A DNA stretch of 58,140 nucleotides, from assembly GCA_028282925.1 (NCBI GenBank), contig JANQGV010000095.1:1-58140 (forward strand). Direction: 5' to 3'. Of the stretch, positions 34,707 through 43,495 are shown in pieces. Below the pieces are notes generated by a model, which was not told where the DNA came from, did not search any database, and worked only from the letters and a program-made list of their open reading frames with translations. How positions within the stretch are numbered: position 1 is the first letter of the stretch; each line of letters begins with the position of its first letter. The translations under genes and the position numbers were made by a program. Source of the DNA: Thermodesulfobacteriota bacterium. Lineage in GTDB: Bacteria > Desulfobacterota > WTBG01 > CAIYCZ01 > CAIRTM01.

Positions 34707-35165
34707 CTATTTTTTATAAATCCGGCAGATGAGGTCGATTTCGTTATCGCTCAGGCCGCAACGTTTTTTTACTGCGTCCGGTGAGGCGCCCTGTTTTATC
34801 AGATCGGCGGCCATTTTGTAAGGGTCGACACTGCTCTGGTCCGTCTGTTGCAGTCTCGTTTCAATAGAAGCAATTACTTTTTCCGCCTTTTCTACATACC
34901 GTGAAATCGTCTTCTCTTTGGACTCAATCGAGGCATACAATGCATTGAGCTTCGTTATTTTTTCATCAAATGAGTTCAGCAGTTCCTGGGACACTGAAAG
35001 CGATTCATCCATTGATTTTTTCAGTGATGCTTCAAGGGATTTGATTTTTTGCATATCAAGGGGGGGTGATTGCGGCTCGGTTCGTTTATTTCGAAAAAAG
35101 ACCGCCATCAGTACCACTAAGATAATGACGTCAATGCCGAGAATGAGGCCATATTGCATATTCAT
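34707..35165 (-). CDS. Membrane-anchored coiled-coil protein, DUF2802/DUF6115-like
   Basis: About 152 residues: an N-terminal membrane helix (GLILGIDVIILVVLMAVFF), a ~70-residue coiled coil (IKSLEASLKKSMDESLSVS onward), then a C-terminal helix-turn-helix-like motif (MAADLIKQGASPDAVKKRCG followed by LSDNEIDLICRIY). This architecture is common next to flagellar and chemotaxis genes, where its job is unknown. Start taken at ATG 35165. It is the distal gene of the long motA-block and is preceded by a 14-base inverted repeat. Confidence 0.7.
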   Translation of the reverse strand: MNMQYGLILGIDVIILVVLMAVFFRNKRTEPQSPPLDMQKIKSLEASLKKSMDESLSVSQELLNSFDEKITKLNALYASIESKEKTISRYVEKAEKVIASIETRLQQTDQSSVDPYKMAADLIKQGASPDAVKKRCGLSDNEIDLICRIYKK

Positions 35166-35199
35166 AGCTGTTCTGCGATGTTCTATTAATGAAGCACTA

Positions 35200-35271
35200 A
35201 AATAGCGTAAGTGCTGTTTGATTTGCACACACTCTCAAAGCAATGTAAATCAATAAACACTTACGCTATTT
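35200..35271 (-). other. 14-base perfect inverted repeat between two distal genes of the motility block
   Basis: AAATAGCGTAAGTG (35200-35213) and its exact complement CACTTACGCTATTT (35258-35271) are separated by 44 bases. On the minus-strand transcript it forms a stem right after the stop codon of the small Gln/Lys-rich gene and before the DUF2802-like gene. No T-run follows, so it is not a standard terminator. It could stabilise or attenuate the transcript. Confidence 0.6.
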
Positions 35272-35563
35272 ATACAATAATATCAAGTAAATGGTCCGGT
35301 TCTTTCTGTGCCGCAGTTTTTTCCTTCTTTCCCCCGCCCTTTCCAGAGTCGCCACGACGATTGTTTTTCTCCTTGCTGCCGTCTTCGTCTACCTTCTTTC
35401 CTTCCTGCTTCTGAGTTTTTGCGACTTGTTTTTGTTTCTGCTGCAGCTTATCCTGGGTTGCTGCGGCTGCAATTTCCTGGTGCTGGGCCTGTGATTCCTG
35501 CTGGTTTGCCTCAGCAACCGCCCTTTGGACTATACCTTCCTGTAAACCTATTACGCCGATCAT
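35270..35563 (-). CDS. Small Gln/Lys-rich protein of unknown function in the motility block
   Basis: About 97 residues. A short hydrophobic lead (MIGVIGLQEGIVQRAVAEAN) is followed by a Gln/Ala/Lys-rich helical stretch (QHQEIAAAATQDKLQQKQKQ) and a very basic Gly/Lys region (RRGDSGKGGGKKEKTAAQ), ending in the hydrophobic DHLLDIIV. Such C-terminal tails after a disordered region often dock on a partner. Start is either ATG 35563 or TTG 35575. It lies between the soluble kinase and the DUF2802-like gene; no known flagellar component matches. Confidence 0.5.
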   Translation of the reverse strand: MIGVIGLQEGIVQRAVAEANQQESQAQHQEIAAAATQDKLQQKQKQVAKTQKQEGKKVDEDGSKEKNNRRGDSGKGGGKKEKTAAQKEPDHLLDIIV

Positions 35564-35653
35564 GATTCCCGCCAATGAAGTACGATTTACTCTTTACTTA
35601 CTTAACGTATCGGCATTCTTTCATATTTGCATTAATCGTCACACCCGGAAACG

Positions 35654-36397
35654 CTACACTGGAAACTGTATCGTCACTTTCGTCTTGCCCGGTTGGCTCT
35701 GGATATCATATTTCGGGTGGTAGTTTTTCAGCAGCCGGGCAACACGGGCAAAACCTCCCCGAGAAAGTGAATCGGGCATTTCAGCCCCGTTGCTCCGCAA
35801 AAGCGTTAAAACATCTGTTTTTAACATATCATCAAAGCCGCAACCACTGTCTTCCACCGAAAATTCAATGACCGAACCGGTATGAGAAAGGGAAACCGAC
35901 AGTTTTTTATCATCAACCTCCATCATGGCGTTTTTTGCATTTTCAAGAATTTCTATAAAGCTGTTTGAAAAATCAACATAGACCCCTTCCAGCGCAGGTA
36001 CTTTATCAGCAATTGAATATTCCTTTTCCAGGTTATGCTTGAAGTCCATGTCGGCGGTATAGAACGACAACTCCTCCTTAAGGATATTGGCAATATTGAT
36101 CTTTTGCGGGCTCGGGTTTTCGGCATGAATGCTTTTCTGCATTGCATTTTTTACCGTGTCGGACACCCGCATACTGTTTTCAAGTATCAGATTGACATCA
36201 CGAAGGCACTTGTCCATCTCATCGGCGCTTAAACTCAGCGTACCGGCCTCCTTGATTCTATTTAAACGCATTTGCAGCATTTCGGAACGGCCCATGATTG
36301 CGGAAAGTGGCGTATTAATATTATGGGCAACACCCTTTACACATTGTCCGATAAAGGCGAAATTAATGATTTGCTCATCGTTATTGTTCTTTAACAT
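35654..36397 (-). CDS. Soluble sensor histidine kinase
   Basis: 247 residues without membrane helix. The H-box is GVAHNINTPLSAIMGRSEML with His25 as phospho-acceptor; the N-box is SFIEILENAKNAMM and the G1 box is VEDSGCGFD. The second glycine box and ATP lid are shortened: after G1 comes DMLKTDVLTLLRSNGAEMPD and then SLSRGGFARVARLLKNYHPK, which looks like a modified lid. It lacks a sensor domain, so it may take its signal from a protein partner. It lies between a FliL-like gene and the small Gln/Lys-rich gene in the motility block. No receiver is encoded next to it. Confidence 0.82.
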   Translation of the reverse strand: MLKNNNDEQIINFAFIGQCVKGVAHNINTPLSAIMGRSEMLQMRLNRIKEAGTLSLSADEMDKCLRDVNLILENSMRVSDTVKNAMQKSIHAENPSPQKINIANILKEELSFYTADMDFKHNLEKEYSIADKVPALEGVYVDFSNSFIEILENAKNAMMEVDDKKLSVSLSHTGSVIEFSVEDSGCGFDDMLKTDVLTLLRSNGAEMPDSLSRGGFARVARLLKNYHPKYDIQSQPGKTKVTIQFPV

Positions 36398-36443
36398 AGT
36401 GATTGTTAAACCTTTCTAACGTTTTTGTCAGCAAGTGTATACA

Positions 36444-37253
36444 TTATATCAATATAATATTGGATAGCGAAACATTTTTTACGATTGTTTTCCTTAAAGC
36501 ATTATTGATAGTATTTTGCAACTCTTTCCTAACTATTTCAATTTTCTTCTTTTTTTTGAAATCATCGGAATGCTTTGCAGAAAGCACCTGAAACACGGCC
36601 GCCCGTATACTTTTGAGCTGCTGCAGAATGATTTGACGCTCGGTAAATTCGAGGCGTAAACGCACCGAGATCTTCAGAAAAACCGTTTCGTTTTCAGAAT
36701 CATGAACCGGTACCATAAACGGCTCAAGCACAAGGTTGGAAATACCGTCGACAATGCGGTCTTCTGCAACCGGTTCTTCCTCAATGATTTCCTTAATAAC
36801 TTTTTCGGTAACAACCTTCTCTTCCCCGGCGGGAGAGAAAAACAGGGCGATACAAATCCAGCCGATAAAAAAAAGGAGCAGCGTCCCTCCGGCAATTACA
36901 GAAATTTTAATTACAGGAAAGCTCTTGACCTTGTCGAGCAGTACTTGGAGAAGGTTGACTGTCTCCTTGTCGGGAGGAGGCGCTGTCTTTTCAGCGGCGG
37001 GGTGCTTCGCGTCGGTGGGCGGCTTGGTTTCCTCCTGAATTGCAAGCGGTTCAGGAGGTTCATCTAAAATACCTTCTGAATCCAAAATCGCTTTATCAAT
37101 GCCGGTATCCTCCTGGTCAAGGATCCCTTCGGAATCCAGCTCAGCCTTATCCTCGGTGAGCCCAAGCTCGGCCAGGATATCTTCATCGTCAAGCTTAGCT
37201 TTTTCTTCCTTGACGTCGGATTGTTCTTCTTCCGGTTTTTCTTCTTCAGCCAT
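36444..37253 (-). CDS. FliL-like protein with acidic repeat-bearing N-terminal extension
   Basis: 269 residues. Residues 18-65 carry three copies, exactly 18 residues apart, of K-A-x-L-D-x-E-x-I-L-x-E/Q (KAKLDDEDILAE, KAELDSEGILDQ, KAILDSEGILDE). A Pro-rich linker and one membrane helix (VIKISVIAGGTLLLFFIGWI) follow, then a periplasmic domain (NLVLEPFMVPVHDSENETVF, KISVRLRLEFTERQII) resembling FliL, ending ISLNNIILI-like. FliL stabilises the stator around MotB. A normal FliL is encoded at 47.4 kb, so this is a second, modified family member. The repeats face the cytoplasm in the predicted topology. Confidence 0.75.
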   Translation of the reverse strand: MAEEEKPEEEQSDVKEEKAKLDDEDILAELGLTEDKAELDSEGILDQEDTGIDKAILDSEGILDEPPEPLAIQEETKPPTDAKHPAAEKTAPPPDKETVNLLQVLLDKVKSFPVIKISVIAGGTLLLFFIGWICIALFFSPAGEEKVVTEKVIKEIIEEEPVAEDRIVDGISNLVLEPFMVPVHDSENETVFLKISVRLRLEFTERQIILQQLKSIRAAVFQVLSAKHSDDFKKKKKIEIVRKELQNTINNALRKTIVKNVSLSNIILI

Positions 37254-37295
37254 GTCTGAGGACTTTCGAAGGAATTCGCACGCTTGTTTCAGTAT

Positions 37296-38054
37296 CTATG
37301 ACTCATGTGCATTTTGATTAAATAACTCACCCAACTTACCGCGCAGGCGAAGAATTGCTTTTGTATGGATCTGAGAAACCCGTGATTCCGTCAACTTGAG
37401 AACAGTACTTATTTCCTTCATAGTCAGTTCATCATAGTAATAGAGGGAAATGACCATTTTCTCCTTTTCAGGGAGGTCCTCTATGGCTTCGGTTACAACC
37501 GAACGCGCCTCGCTTTTCTTTAAAAAGGTAAAAGGATTGGTTCCTTCGGCATCGGTGAGGCAGTCAATGAGTTTTAAACGGGCATCCTCATGACTCGAAA
37601 TCATTTCAAGGCTCAGCAGTGATATACCGCTGGCCTGGGCCAGCAGTTCAAAATACTTTTCAAGATCCAACTGGAGCGCTTCCGCCACCTCCTCATCGGA
37701 TGCCGGCCTGTTGTACCTCTTTTCAAGTTCAAGGTATGTTTTTTCAAGTTTGGAAACCATCTTCCGGATTGAGCGGGGTACCCAATCCATCGACCGCAGA
37801 TTATCCAGGATGGCGCCCTTTATTCGAAATTCGGCATACGTTTTAAAGAGAACCCCCTTGTTCTCATCATACTTGTCTATGGCGTCGATAAGCCCGATGA
37901 CACCTGAGTTTATGATGTCGTTTATATCAATGTGGGGGGGCAATCGGAGTGCTAAACGATTGGCAATAAACTTTATGAGTGGTGCGTATTTCAGTATTAA
38001 GTCATCACGGCTTTCCGGCAAATCGGTATTTTCATGGTGTAATTCTGTTTGCAT
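37296..38054 (-). CDS. fliA: Flagellar sigma factor FliA (sigma-28/WhiG type)
   Basis: 252 residues, standard for sigma-28. Region 2: INDIINSGVIGLIDAIDKYD and FKTYAEFRIKGAILDNLRSM; the DWVPRSIRKM linker is characteristic. Region 4 has a helix-turn-helix (MKEISTVLKLTESRVSQIHT). It directs RNA polymerase to late flagellar promoters such as the one before flgM, and is held by FlgM. Located just after flhG, the common order flhF-flhG-fliA. A 42-base gap separates it from the FliL-like gene. Confidence 0.95.
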   Translation of the reverse strand: MQTELHHENTDLPESRDDLILKYAPLIKFIANRLALRLPPHIDINDIINSGVIGLIDAIDKYDENKGVLFKTYAEFRIKGAILDNLRSMDWVPRSIRKMVSKLEKTYLELEKRYNRPASDEEVAEALQLDLEKYFELLAQASGISLLSLEMISSHEDARLKLIDCLTDAEGTNPFTFLKKSEARSVVTEAIEDLPEKEKMVISLYYYDELTMKEISTVLKLTESRVSQIHTKAILRLRGKLGELFNQNAHES

Positions 38055-38084
38055 CGTATTCTCAATATTAGGATACCCGATCAG

Positions 38085-38972
38085 TTAAGTGGTATTATCC
38101 AGCAGATTCTCCCAGAAAAATCCAATATTGCCGTCCGGCAAAGCGCTCGGTTCATGTTCCAGAATATTTTGAGCAATTTTTACATAGCACATGCTGGCCT
38201 TTGCTTCAGGGTAGAGCACGGAAACAAGCTGCTGGCTGCGCACAGATTGTGGAACATGCTTATCCTCGATAATGTACCCAATGGATTCCATCGAAATATT
38301 CAAAAACCGTTCGGCAACCGAGCTCAGGTTGGCAAAAAGCGCCTCGGCTTCCCGTTCATCTTTAACCTGATTGAGTACCAGTTTAAAATCATTAATCGAA
38401 TGCTTCTTGGACATCACCTTCATAATGGCGTATGCATCGGTTATGGAGGTCGGCTCGGGCGTTACAACGACAATGCGTTCCTGGGCCGCCATATTGAAAT
38501 ACATGACATTTGAAGAGATCCCGGCACCGGTATCAATAAGAAAGATGTCAATATCTTCGGTCAATGACCCGAATTCAGAGAGCAAATAAAGCTTTTGATC
38601 CTGGGTCAACTCGGATAATTCCTGAACCCCCGAACTTGCCGGAAGAATTTTCATCCCTCCGGGACCTTCAACGATGATATCTTCAATTGTTTTTTCCCCG
38701 TTAAACACGTGCTGGAGATTATATTCAGGGGCCAACCCAAGGAGAACGTCGATATTTGCAAGTCCGATATCAGCGTCCAGAACAAATACCTTTTTTCCTG
38801 CTTTACTCAAGAGATAGGCAAGGTTTGTTACGACATTTGTTTTGCCGACACCACCCTTCCCGCTCGTAACTGATATTACCCGTGTAGCTCTCACAACCGG
38901 CGATTTCCTTTCAAATGTATTGGTAATTCTACGTAAATGTTCAGCCTGATCGGAATTACCGTTGATTTTCAA
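38085..38972 (-). CDS. flhG: Flagellar number regulator FlhG (MinD-like ATPase, YlxH)
   Basis: 295 residues. The N-terminal DQAEHLRRI motif (DQAxxLR) is the element that stimulates the GTPase of FlhF. The deviant Walker A TSGKGGVGKTNVVTNLAYLL (residues 36-55) and DADIGLANIDVLLG are MinD-like. The only usable start is TTG 38972, since no ATG or GTG lies upstream in frame before a stop. With FlhF it sets flagellar number and position. It lies 199 bases from the flhF stop; that gap contains no gene and may hold an internal promoter (TTGACT, 17 bases, TACATG on the minus strand), a weak match. Confidence 0.93.
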   Translation of the reverse strand: MKINGNSDQAEHLRRITNTFERKSPVVRATRVISVTSGKGGVGKTNVVTNLAYLLSKAGKKVFVLDADIGLANIDVLLGLAPEYNLQHVFNGEKTIEDIIVEGPGGMKILPASSGVQELSELTQDQKLYLLSEFGSLTEDIDIFLIDTGAGISSNVMYFNMAAQERIVVVTPEPTSITDAYAIMKVMSKKHSINDFKLVLNQVKDEREAEALFANLSSVAERFLNISMESIGYIIEDKHVPQSVRSQQLVSVLYPEAKASMCYVKIAQNILEHEPSALPDGNIGFFWENLLDNTT

Positions 38973-39171
38973 TTTCGCGTCTCTTTCAGGCCGGTCAAGC
39001 TCATCCTCAACCGGTAAAACATGTGTTCTTTTACACCTTTACATGTAATACAACCGGTACCGAAAGTCAATGTCTATAACAGAGAGTACAAGAAGTTATC
39101 TTGTTCGTTATCGAACGGTTAAACAAAATTGTACCGGAGGTATTACCAACAGCAAAATGCATAATCCTTTA

Positions 39172-40269
39172 TTAATTATATAATCCTTTTAAAAACAAGG
39201 ATGAAACCAGTTTTTTTGATGCCGGCCGAATATCCTCCGGAACTCGCTGGCCGGTCGTGATATATGACAGGGGAATATTGGACGATGCAATAAGATTGAA
39301 CAGGCGTCCCTGTCTCTCGCTTTCATCAACCTTGGTAATAATAAGCCGGTCGGCCCTGCTCTTCTTGAAGTTATTCAGTGTTGTTGCCAGAACGTCTTTA
39401 TCGGTTGTAGCGCTCAAAAGCAAATGAGTTTCAATCTCGTTAAACTTAAACAACCACTTGTTCATTTCAAGGATTTCATCCTGGTTTTTGAAATTCTTAC
39501 CAGCCGTATCTATCAACACAAGGTTTGTGTCATCATCCCCCCGCAATACGGTATGCAATTCAGCAGTGCTCGGTGCAACGTTGAACGGCAGGTTCATGAT
39601 CCTTGCATATACCTTCAGTTGTTCTACAGCGGCAATCCTGTAGGTATCGGTTGTGACAACCTTCACTTTTATTTTTGGGTCTTTGGAGCAGTGAGCAGCG
39701 ATTTTTGCAAGAGTGGTCGTTTTACCCACACCGGTCGGTCCAAGCAATGCAATAACCCGCTTGTGCTCGGAACGAAGGGTGATGGGCCCTCCAACCTGGA
39801 TGGAATCGCCGATTTGACGAAGCAACACTTCATCAAGCTCCCCGTTGCCTTTTTCGGAAGTATTGCCAGCGCTTGCTTTACCTAATAAGTACCATGCAAC
39901 ATCATGCTGAAACCCGGATTGTATCATCATATCGTAGTAAGAAGAAAATTCAGGCGGAAAAAAACCGGCAACTTCATCAAACCTGCTGGATGTCGTCATA
40001 TTCTCACCAGCGCTTTCATTATAACCACGGGGACGCCCGACAATCGATTCAGTGTAGGTTGCCGGAAGTGCAGATTGAGGCTCCACAGGTGCAGATCTTT
40101 TTCGCTCAACAGCCGCCGTCACCTCAATCCAGGAAGTTCCTTTTACATCGGATGCATGTTTCGATTCAATTGCGCGTGATGAAAAAATCACGGCATCGTC
40201 ACCCAGGTCGGCTTTTATCAGTCTAAAAGCCTCATTGATATTAGGCGCTTCATATTTTCTAAGCTGCAT
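39172..40269 (-). CDS. flhF: Flagellar biosynthesis GTPase FlhF
   Basis: 365 residues. The SRP-type GTPase has Walker A ALLGPTGVGKTTTLAKIA (GPTGVGKT at residues 177-184), KVVTTDTYRIAAVEQLKVYA, and LVLIDTAGKNFKNQDEI; the guanine-specific site is in LIITKVDESE. The N-terminal B domain (LRKYEAPNINEAFRLIKADL, GDDAVIFSSR) is conserved. FlhF marks the site of flagellum assembly. Its ATG 40269 overlaps the flhA stop by 11 bases, indicating coupled translation. Confidence 0.94.
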   Translation of the reverse strand: MQLRKYEAPNINEAFRLIKADLGDDAVIFSSRAIESKHASDVKGTSWIEVTAAVERKRSAPVEPQSALPATYTESIVGRPRGYNESAGENMTTSSRFDEVAGFFPPEFSSYYDMMIQSGFQHDVAWYLLGKASAGNTSEKGNGELDEVLLRQIGDSIQVGGPITLRSEHKRVIALLGPTGVGKTTTLAKIAAHCSKDPKIKVKVVTTDTYRIAAVEQLKVYARIMNLPFNVAPSTAELHTVLRGDDDTNLVLIDTAGKNFKNQDEILEMNKWLFKFNEIETHLLLSATTDKDVLATTLNNFKKSRADRLIITKVDESERQGRLFNLIASSNIPLSYITTGQRVPEDIRPASKKLVSSLFLKGLYN

Positions 40270-42349
40270 CGTTTATTTTTACCGTACCCAATGATTTTAT
40301 TTGTAGTTTGGTATCGATTTCACTGTGGGACAAAACTGCAAGCTGCGGAATAAACCGTTCAATCAGCTTTTTCATATGTATACGAATTGTCGGCGAACAC
40401 AGCAGCACCGGCAGCGATTGACTTTCTTCGAACTTCTTAAGCATCTTTTCCATTTTCTGAACGAGCATTTGAGCAATGGCCGGGTCAATCGACAGAAACG
40501 ATTCACGTTCAGTATGCTGAACCGCTTTACTCAATACATCCTCAACGCTGGGATCAAGGGTCAGCAGATATAAAACACCGTCATCAGATATATACTGACG
40601 GGTAATGTGGCGGCTTAATGACTGCCTGGCATACTCGGTTAAAATATCGGTATTCTTTGTGGTCGGTGCATAGTCGGCAAGGGTTTCAAGAATGGATACC
40701 AGGTTTCTGATAGAAACGCGTTCACGAAGCAGATTTTGCAGCACCTTCTGTACGGAACCAAGGGACAGCAAACCGGGAACAAGCTCTTCCACCAGCTTGG
40801 GATTTTTTTCAGTGACTTTATCAAGCAATGATTGCACTTCCTGTCGACCGACAATTTCATGGATATGCGTCTTCAACAACTCTGATATATGGGTTGCAAG
40901 CACCGTTGATGGATCTACAACGGTATAGCCGTACATTTGAGCCTTTTCACTCTTGTCCTGTGTTATCCATAAGGCCGGGAGTCCGAAAGCAGGCTCTTTC
41001 GTTTGAATACCGTCTATTTTTTGTTCTACAATGCCGGACTCCATGGCTAAGCAGTGGTCCGCCAAAATTTCATTCCGCACTGCTTCAATTCCCCTGATGA
41101 GCAGGGAATACTGGTTGGGACCCAGTTGCAGGTTGTCCCGAATGTGTATGGGGGGGATAATCACACCCATATCAAGGGCAAATTGCCTGCGGATTGACCG
41201 TATGCGCTCAAGCAGGTCACCGCCCTTGGCCTTGTCTACAAGCTGAATAAGGCCGTAACCGACCTCCAGTTCCAGATCATCGACCGACAGTAGGGATTCA
41301 ACATTTTCAGCGCCTTCAACCGGCTTTTTCTCCTTTTCTTCCGGTTCAGCCTCAGTTTCCTTCTCAGTCTGAAACATTATGTAGCTGATGATGCCGGCAA
41401 TTGCAGCCAGCACAAAAAAAGGAATGGTCGGCAACCCGGGCACAATACCGAAAAACACCAGAACTGCCGCGGCCGTTGCATACGCCCGGGGATGTATGGT
41501 AATCTGGGACAAAATTTGCGTACCCATATGCCCGTCGGATGCGGCCCGGGAAACAATAATACCGGCGGAAGTTGATATCATCAGGGCCGGTATCTGGCTC
41601 ACCAGACCGTCACCGATTGTCAGCAATGTATACGTCTGGGCCGCATCGGCAAACGACATATCTTTTTGAAGTACGCCGATAACCAGACCACCGATAATAT
41701 TGACAAACGTAATAATGATACCGGCTGTCGCGTCTCCACGAACAAATTTACTGGCACCGTCCATTGCACCATAGAAATCGGCCTCTTTCTGGAGACGGCT
41801 GCGCATTTCCTTGGCTTCTTCTTCGTCAATCAGGCCGTTATTCAGATCGGCGTCGATACTCATCTGCTTACCGGGCATGGCATCCAGGGTAAAACGGGCG
41901 GCAACTTCTGCTATACGGCCTGAACCTTTGGTGATGACGACAAAATTGATAATAACCAGGATTGCAAACACAACAATTCCCACAACATAGTTACCACCCA
42001 CAACAAAACTGCCGAATGCTTTTATGACCTGCCCGGCGGCCTCAACCCCCTGATCACCGTTCAGTAAAATAAGTCGTGTCGAACAAATATTCAAGGCCAG
42101 TCGAAAAAGGGTTGTAAGCAGCAAAAGGGATGGGAATATGGAAATGTCAAGGGCCTCAACAATATACATGCTCACAAGAACAATAATGAGGGCTATGGTG
42201 ATATTACAGGAAAGCAGGATATCAAGCAGCCAGGTCGGAAGCGGAAGGATCATAATAACCAGAACACCAATCACACAAACCGACATTAATATGTCGCTGT
42301 TCTTCGCTACAACCTTTACTTTGCCGTCATTTGTTACTGTAGTTTCCAT
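40259..42349 (-). CDS. flhA: Flagellar export gate protein FlhA
   Basis: 696 residues, standard size. Eight membrane helices occupy the first ~330 residues (starting with MSVCVIGVLVIMILPLPTWL) including the FHIPEP region (MPGKQMSIDADLNNGLIDEE). The cytoplasmic C-terminal domain (GYGLIQLVDKAKGGDLLERI) binds export chaperones, and IPPIHIRDNLQLGPNQYSLL is conserved. FlhA forms the nonameric export gate driven by the proton motive force. It follows flhB by 32 bases and overlaps flhF. Confidence 0.96.
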   Translation of the reverse strand: METTVTNDGKVKVVAKNSDILMSVCVIGVLVIMILPLPTWLLDILLSCNITIALIIVLVSMYIVEALDISIFPSLLLLTTLFRLALNICSTRLILLNGDQGVEAAGQVIKAFGSFVVGGNYVVGIVVFAILVIINFVVITKGSGRIAEVAARFTLDAMPGKQMSIDADLNNGLIDEEEAKEMRSRLQKEADFYGAMDGASKFVRGDATAGIIITFVNIIGGLVIGVLQKDMSFADAAQTYTLLTIGDGLVSQIPALMISTSAGIIVSRAASDGHMGTQILSQITIHPRAYATAAAVLVFFGIVPGLPTIPFFVLAAIAGIISYIMFQTEKETEAEPEEKEKKPVEGAENVESLLSVDDLELEVGYGLIQLVDKAKGGDLLERIRSIRRQFALDMGVIIPPIHIRDNLQLGPNQYSLLIRGIEAVRNEILADHCLAMESGIVEQKIDGIQTKEPAFGLPALWITQDKSEKAQMYGYTVVDPSTVLATHISELLKTHIHEIVGRQEVQSLLDKVTEKNPKLVEELVPGLLSLGSVQKVLQNLLRERVSIRNLVSILETLADYAPTTKNTDILTEYARQSLSRHITRQYISDDGVLYLLTLDPSVEDVLSKAVQHTERESFLSIDPAIAQMLVQKMEKMLKKFEESQSLPVLLCSPTIRIHMKKLIERFIPQLAVLSHSEIDTKLQIKSLGTVKINDAA

Positions 42350-42381
42350 AGCTATGCGGGTATTACTCCATGGGTCCGTAC

Positions 42382-43467
42382 TTATTCACCTACTGCAGAA
42401 CCCCTGTTTTTCCGGCTGTACACATAAGCCAGGACTTCGGCTACGGCCTTATAAAGCGATTCTGGAATAGTGTCGCCGACGTCGGCCATTTTATACAATG
42501 ATTGCGCCAGGGGTTTATTTTCAACAACAGGTACATTATATTCTTTTGCTATCTCCTTGATTTTCTGTGCAAGTTTACGGGCTCCTTTTGCAACTACCGT
42601 CGGCGCATCCATCTGTGCCCGATCATACTTCAAGGCTACGGCATAATGGATCGGATTAGTAATAACAACATCGGCGGTCTTGACCGAGTCGAGCATGATC
42701 TGCCGGAACCGCTGGAATTGGATCTGCCGTATTTTTGCCTTTATCTTCGGGTCACCTTCCATCTGTTTCTGTTCGTCTTTGACCTCCTGCTTGGTCATTT
42801 TCAGGTCTCGGTTATGTTTCCAGCGCTGGTAAACCAAATCAATGATTGCCAGCACCAGCAAAACCAGACCAACATAGAGAACTATCTTTAACAGCAAAAA
42901 ACCGATGTAACATATGATCTCCCATATGCTGTAATCCATAATATTGGGTATATTATGAATCTCGTTTTTCAAAATCATGTAGGGCACCCAGGAGATTACC
43001 GCTATCCGAAAAACACTCTTTACAAGTTTCACCAAGTTGGACACAGATACCTTTTTTTTCAGCCCTTTAATGGTATTAAACTTAGACAATTGCGGCTGAA
43101 AAGGCTTTAACGTAAACAAAAATCCGATTTGGAAAACATTGGACAATATCGCCACGATAAACAAAACCAGCATAAACGGCATAAGAATCGACATCATCGT
43201 ACTGACAAGGTCCTGCATCAACTTAACTGTAGAAGCTAGGGTAATCTCGACTTCATGGATTCTGCTCAACAAATTCACAAGAAGCATTTTAATTCCCTGC
43301 ATCATGGCCGACCCCTGCAGGGCAAAATACAGAAGGGCTGCAAAAAGGCCTGCAACCATGTTGATTTCCTGGCTTTTCGGAACATTTCCGTCACTGCGGG
43401 CTTTGCTTTTTCGCCTCCCTGACGGCTCTTCGGTTTTTTCCTGGCCGTCCGGTGCCTCTTTAGCCAT
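42382..43467 (-). CDS. flhB: Flagellar export switch protein FlhB
   Basis: 361 residues. N-terminal EKTEEPSGRRKSKARSDGNV, four membrane helices and a cytoplasmic C-terminal domain. The autocleavage site usually written NPTH reads NPIH here (Asn271-Pro272-Ile273-His274, codons 42646-42657); the Asn-Pro bond itself is kept. FlhB switches export from rod/hook to filament substrates after cleavage. ENKPLAQSLYKMADVGDTIP is typical of the C-terminal domain. It is 28 bases downstream of fliR. Confidence 0.95.
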   Translation of the reverse strand: MAKEAPDGQEKTEEPSGRRKSKARSDGNVPKSQEINMVAGLFAALLYFALQGSAMMQGIKMLLVNLLSRIHEVEITLASTVKLMQDLVSTMMSILMPFMLVLFIVAILSNVFQIGFLFTLKPFQPQLSKFNTIKGLKKKVSVSNLVKLVKSVFRIAVISWVPYMILKNEIHNIPNIMDYSIWEIICYIGFLLLKIVLYVGLVLLVLAIIDLVYQRWKHNRDLKMTKQEVKDEQKQMEGDPKIKAKIRQIQFQRFRQIMLDSVKTADVVITNPIHYAVALKYDRAQMDAPTVVAKGARKLAQKIKEIAKEYNVPVVENKPLAQSLYKMADVGDTIPESLYKAVAEVLAYVYSRKNRGSAVGE

Positions 43468-43495
43468 TTATTTCTCCATTGCGGACTGCACTAAT

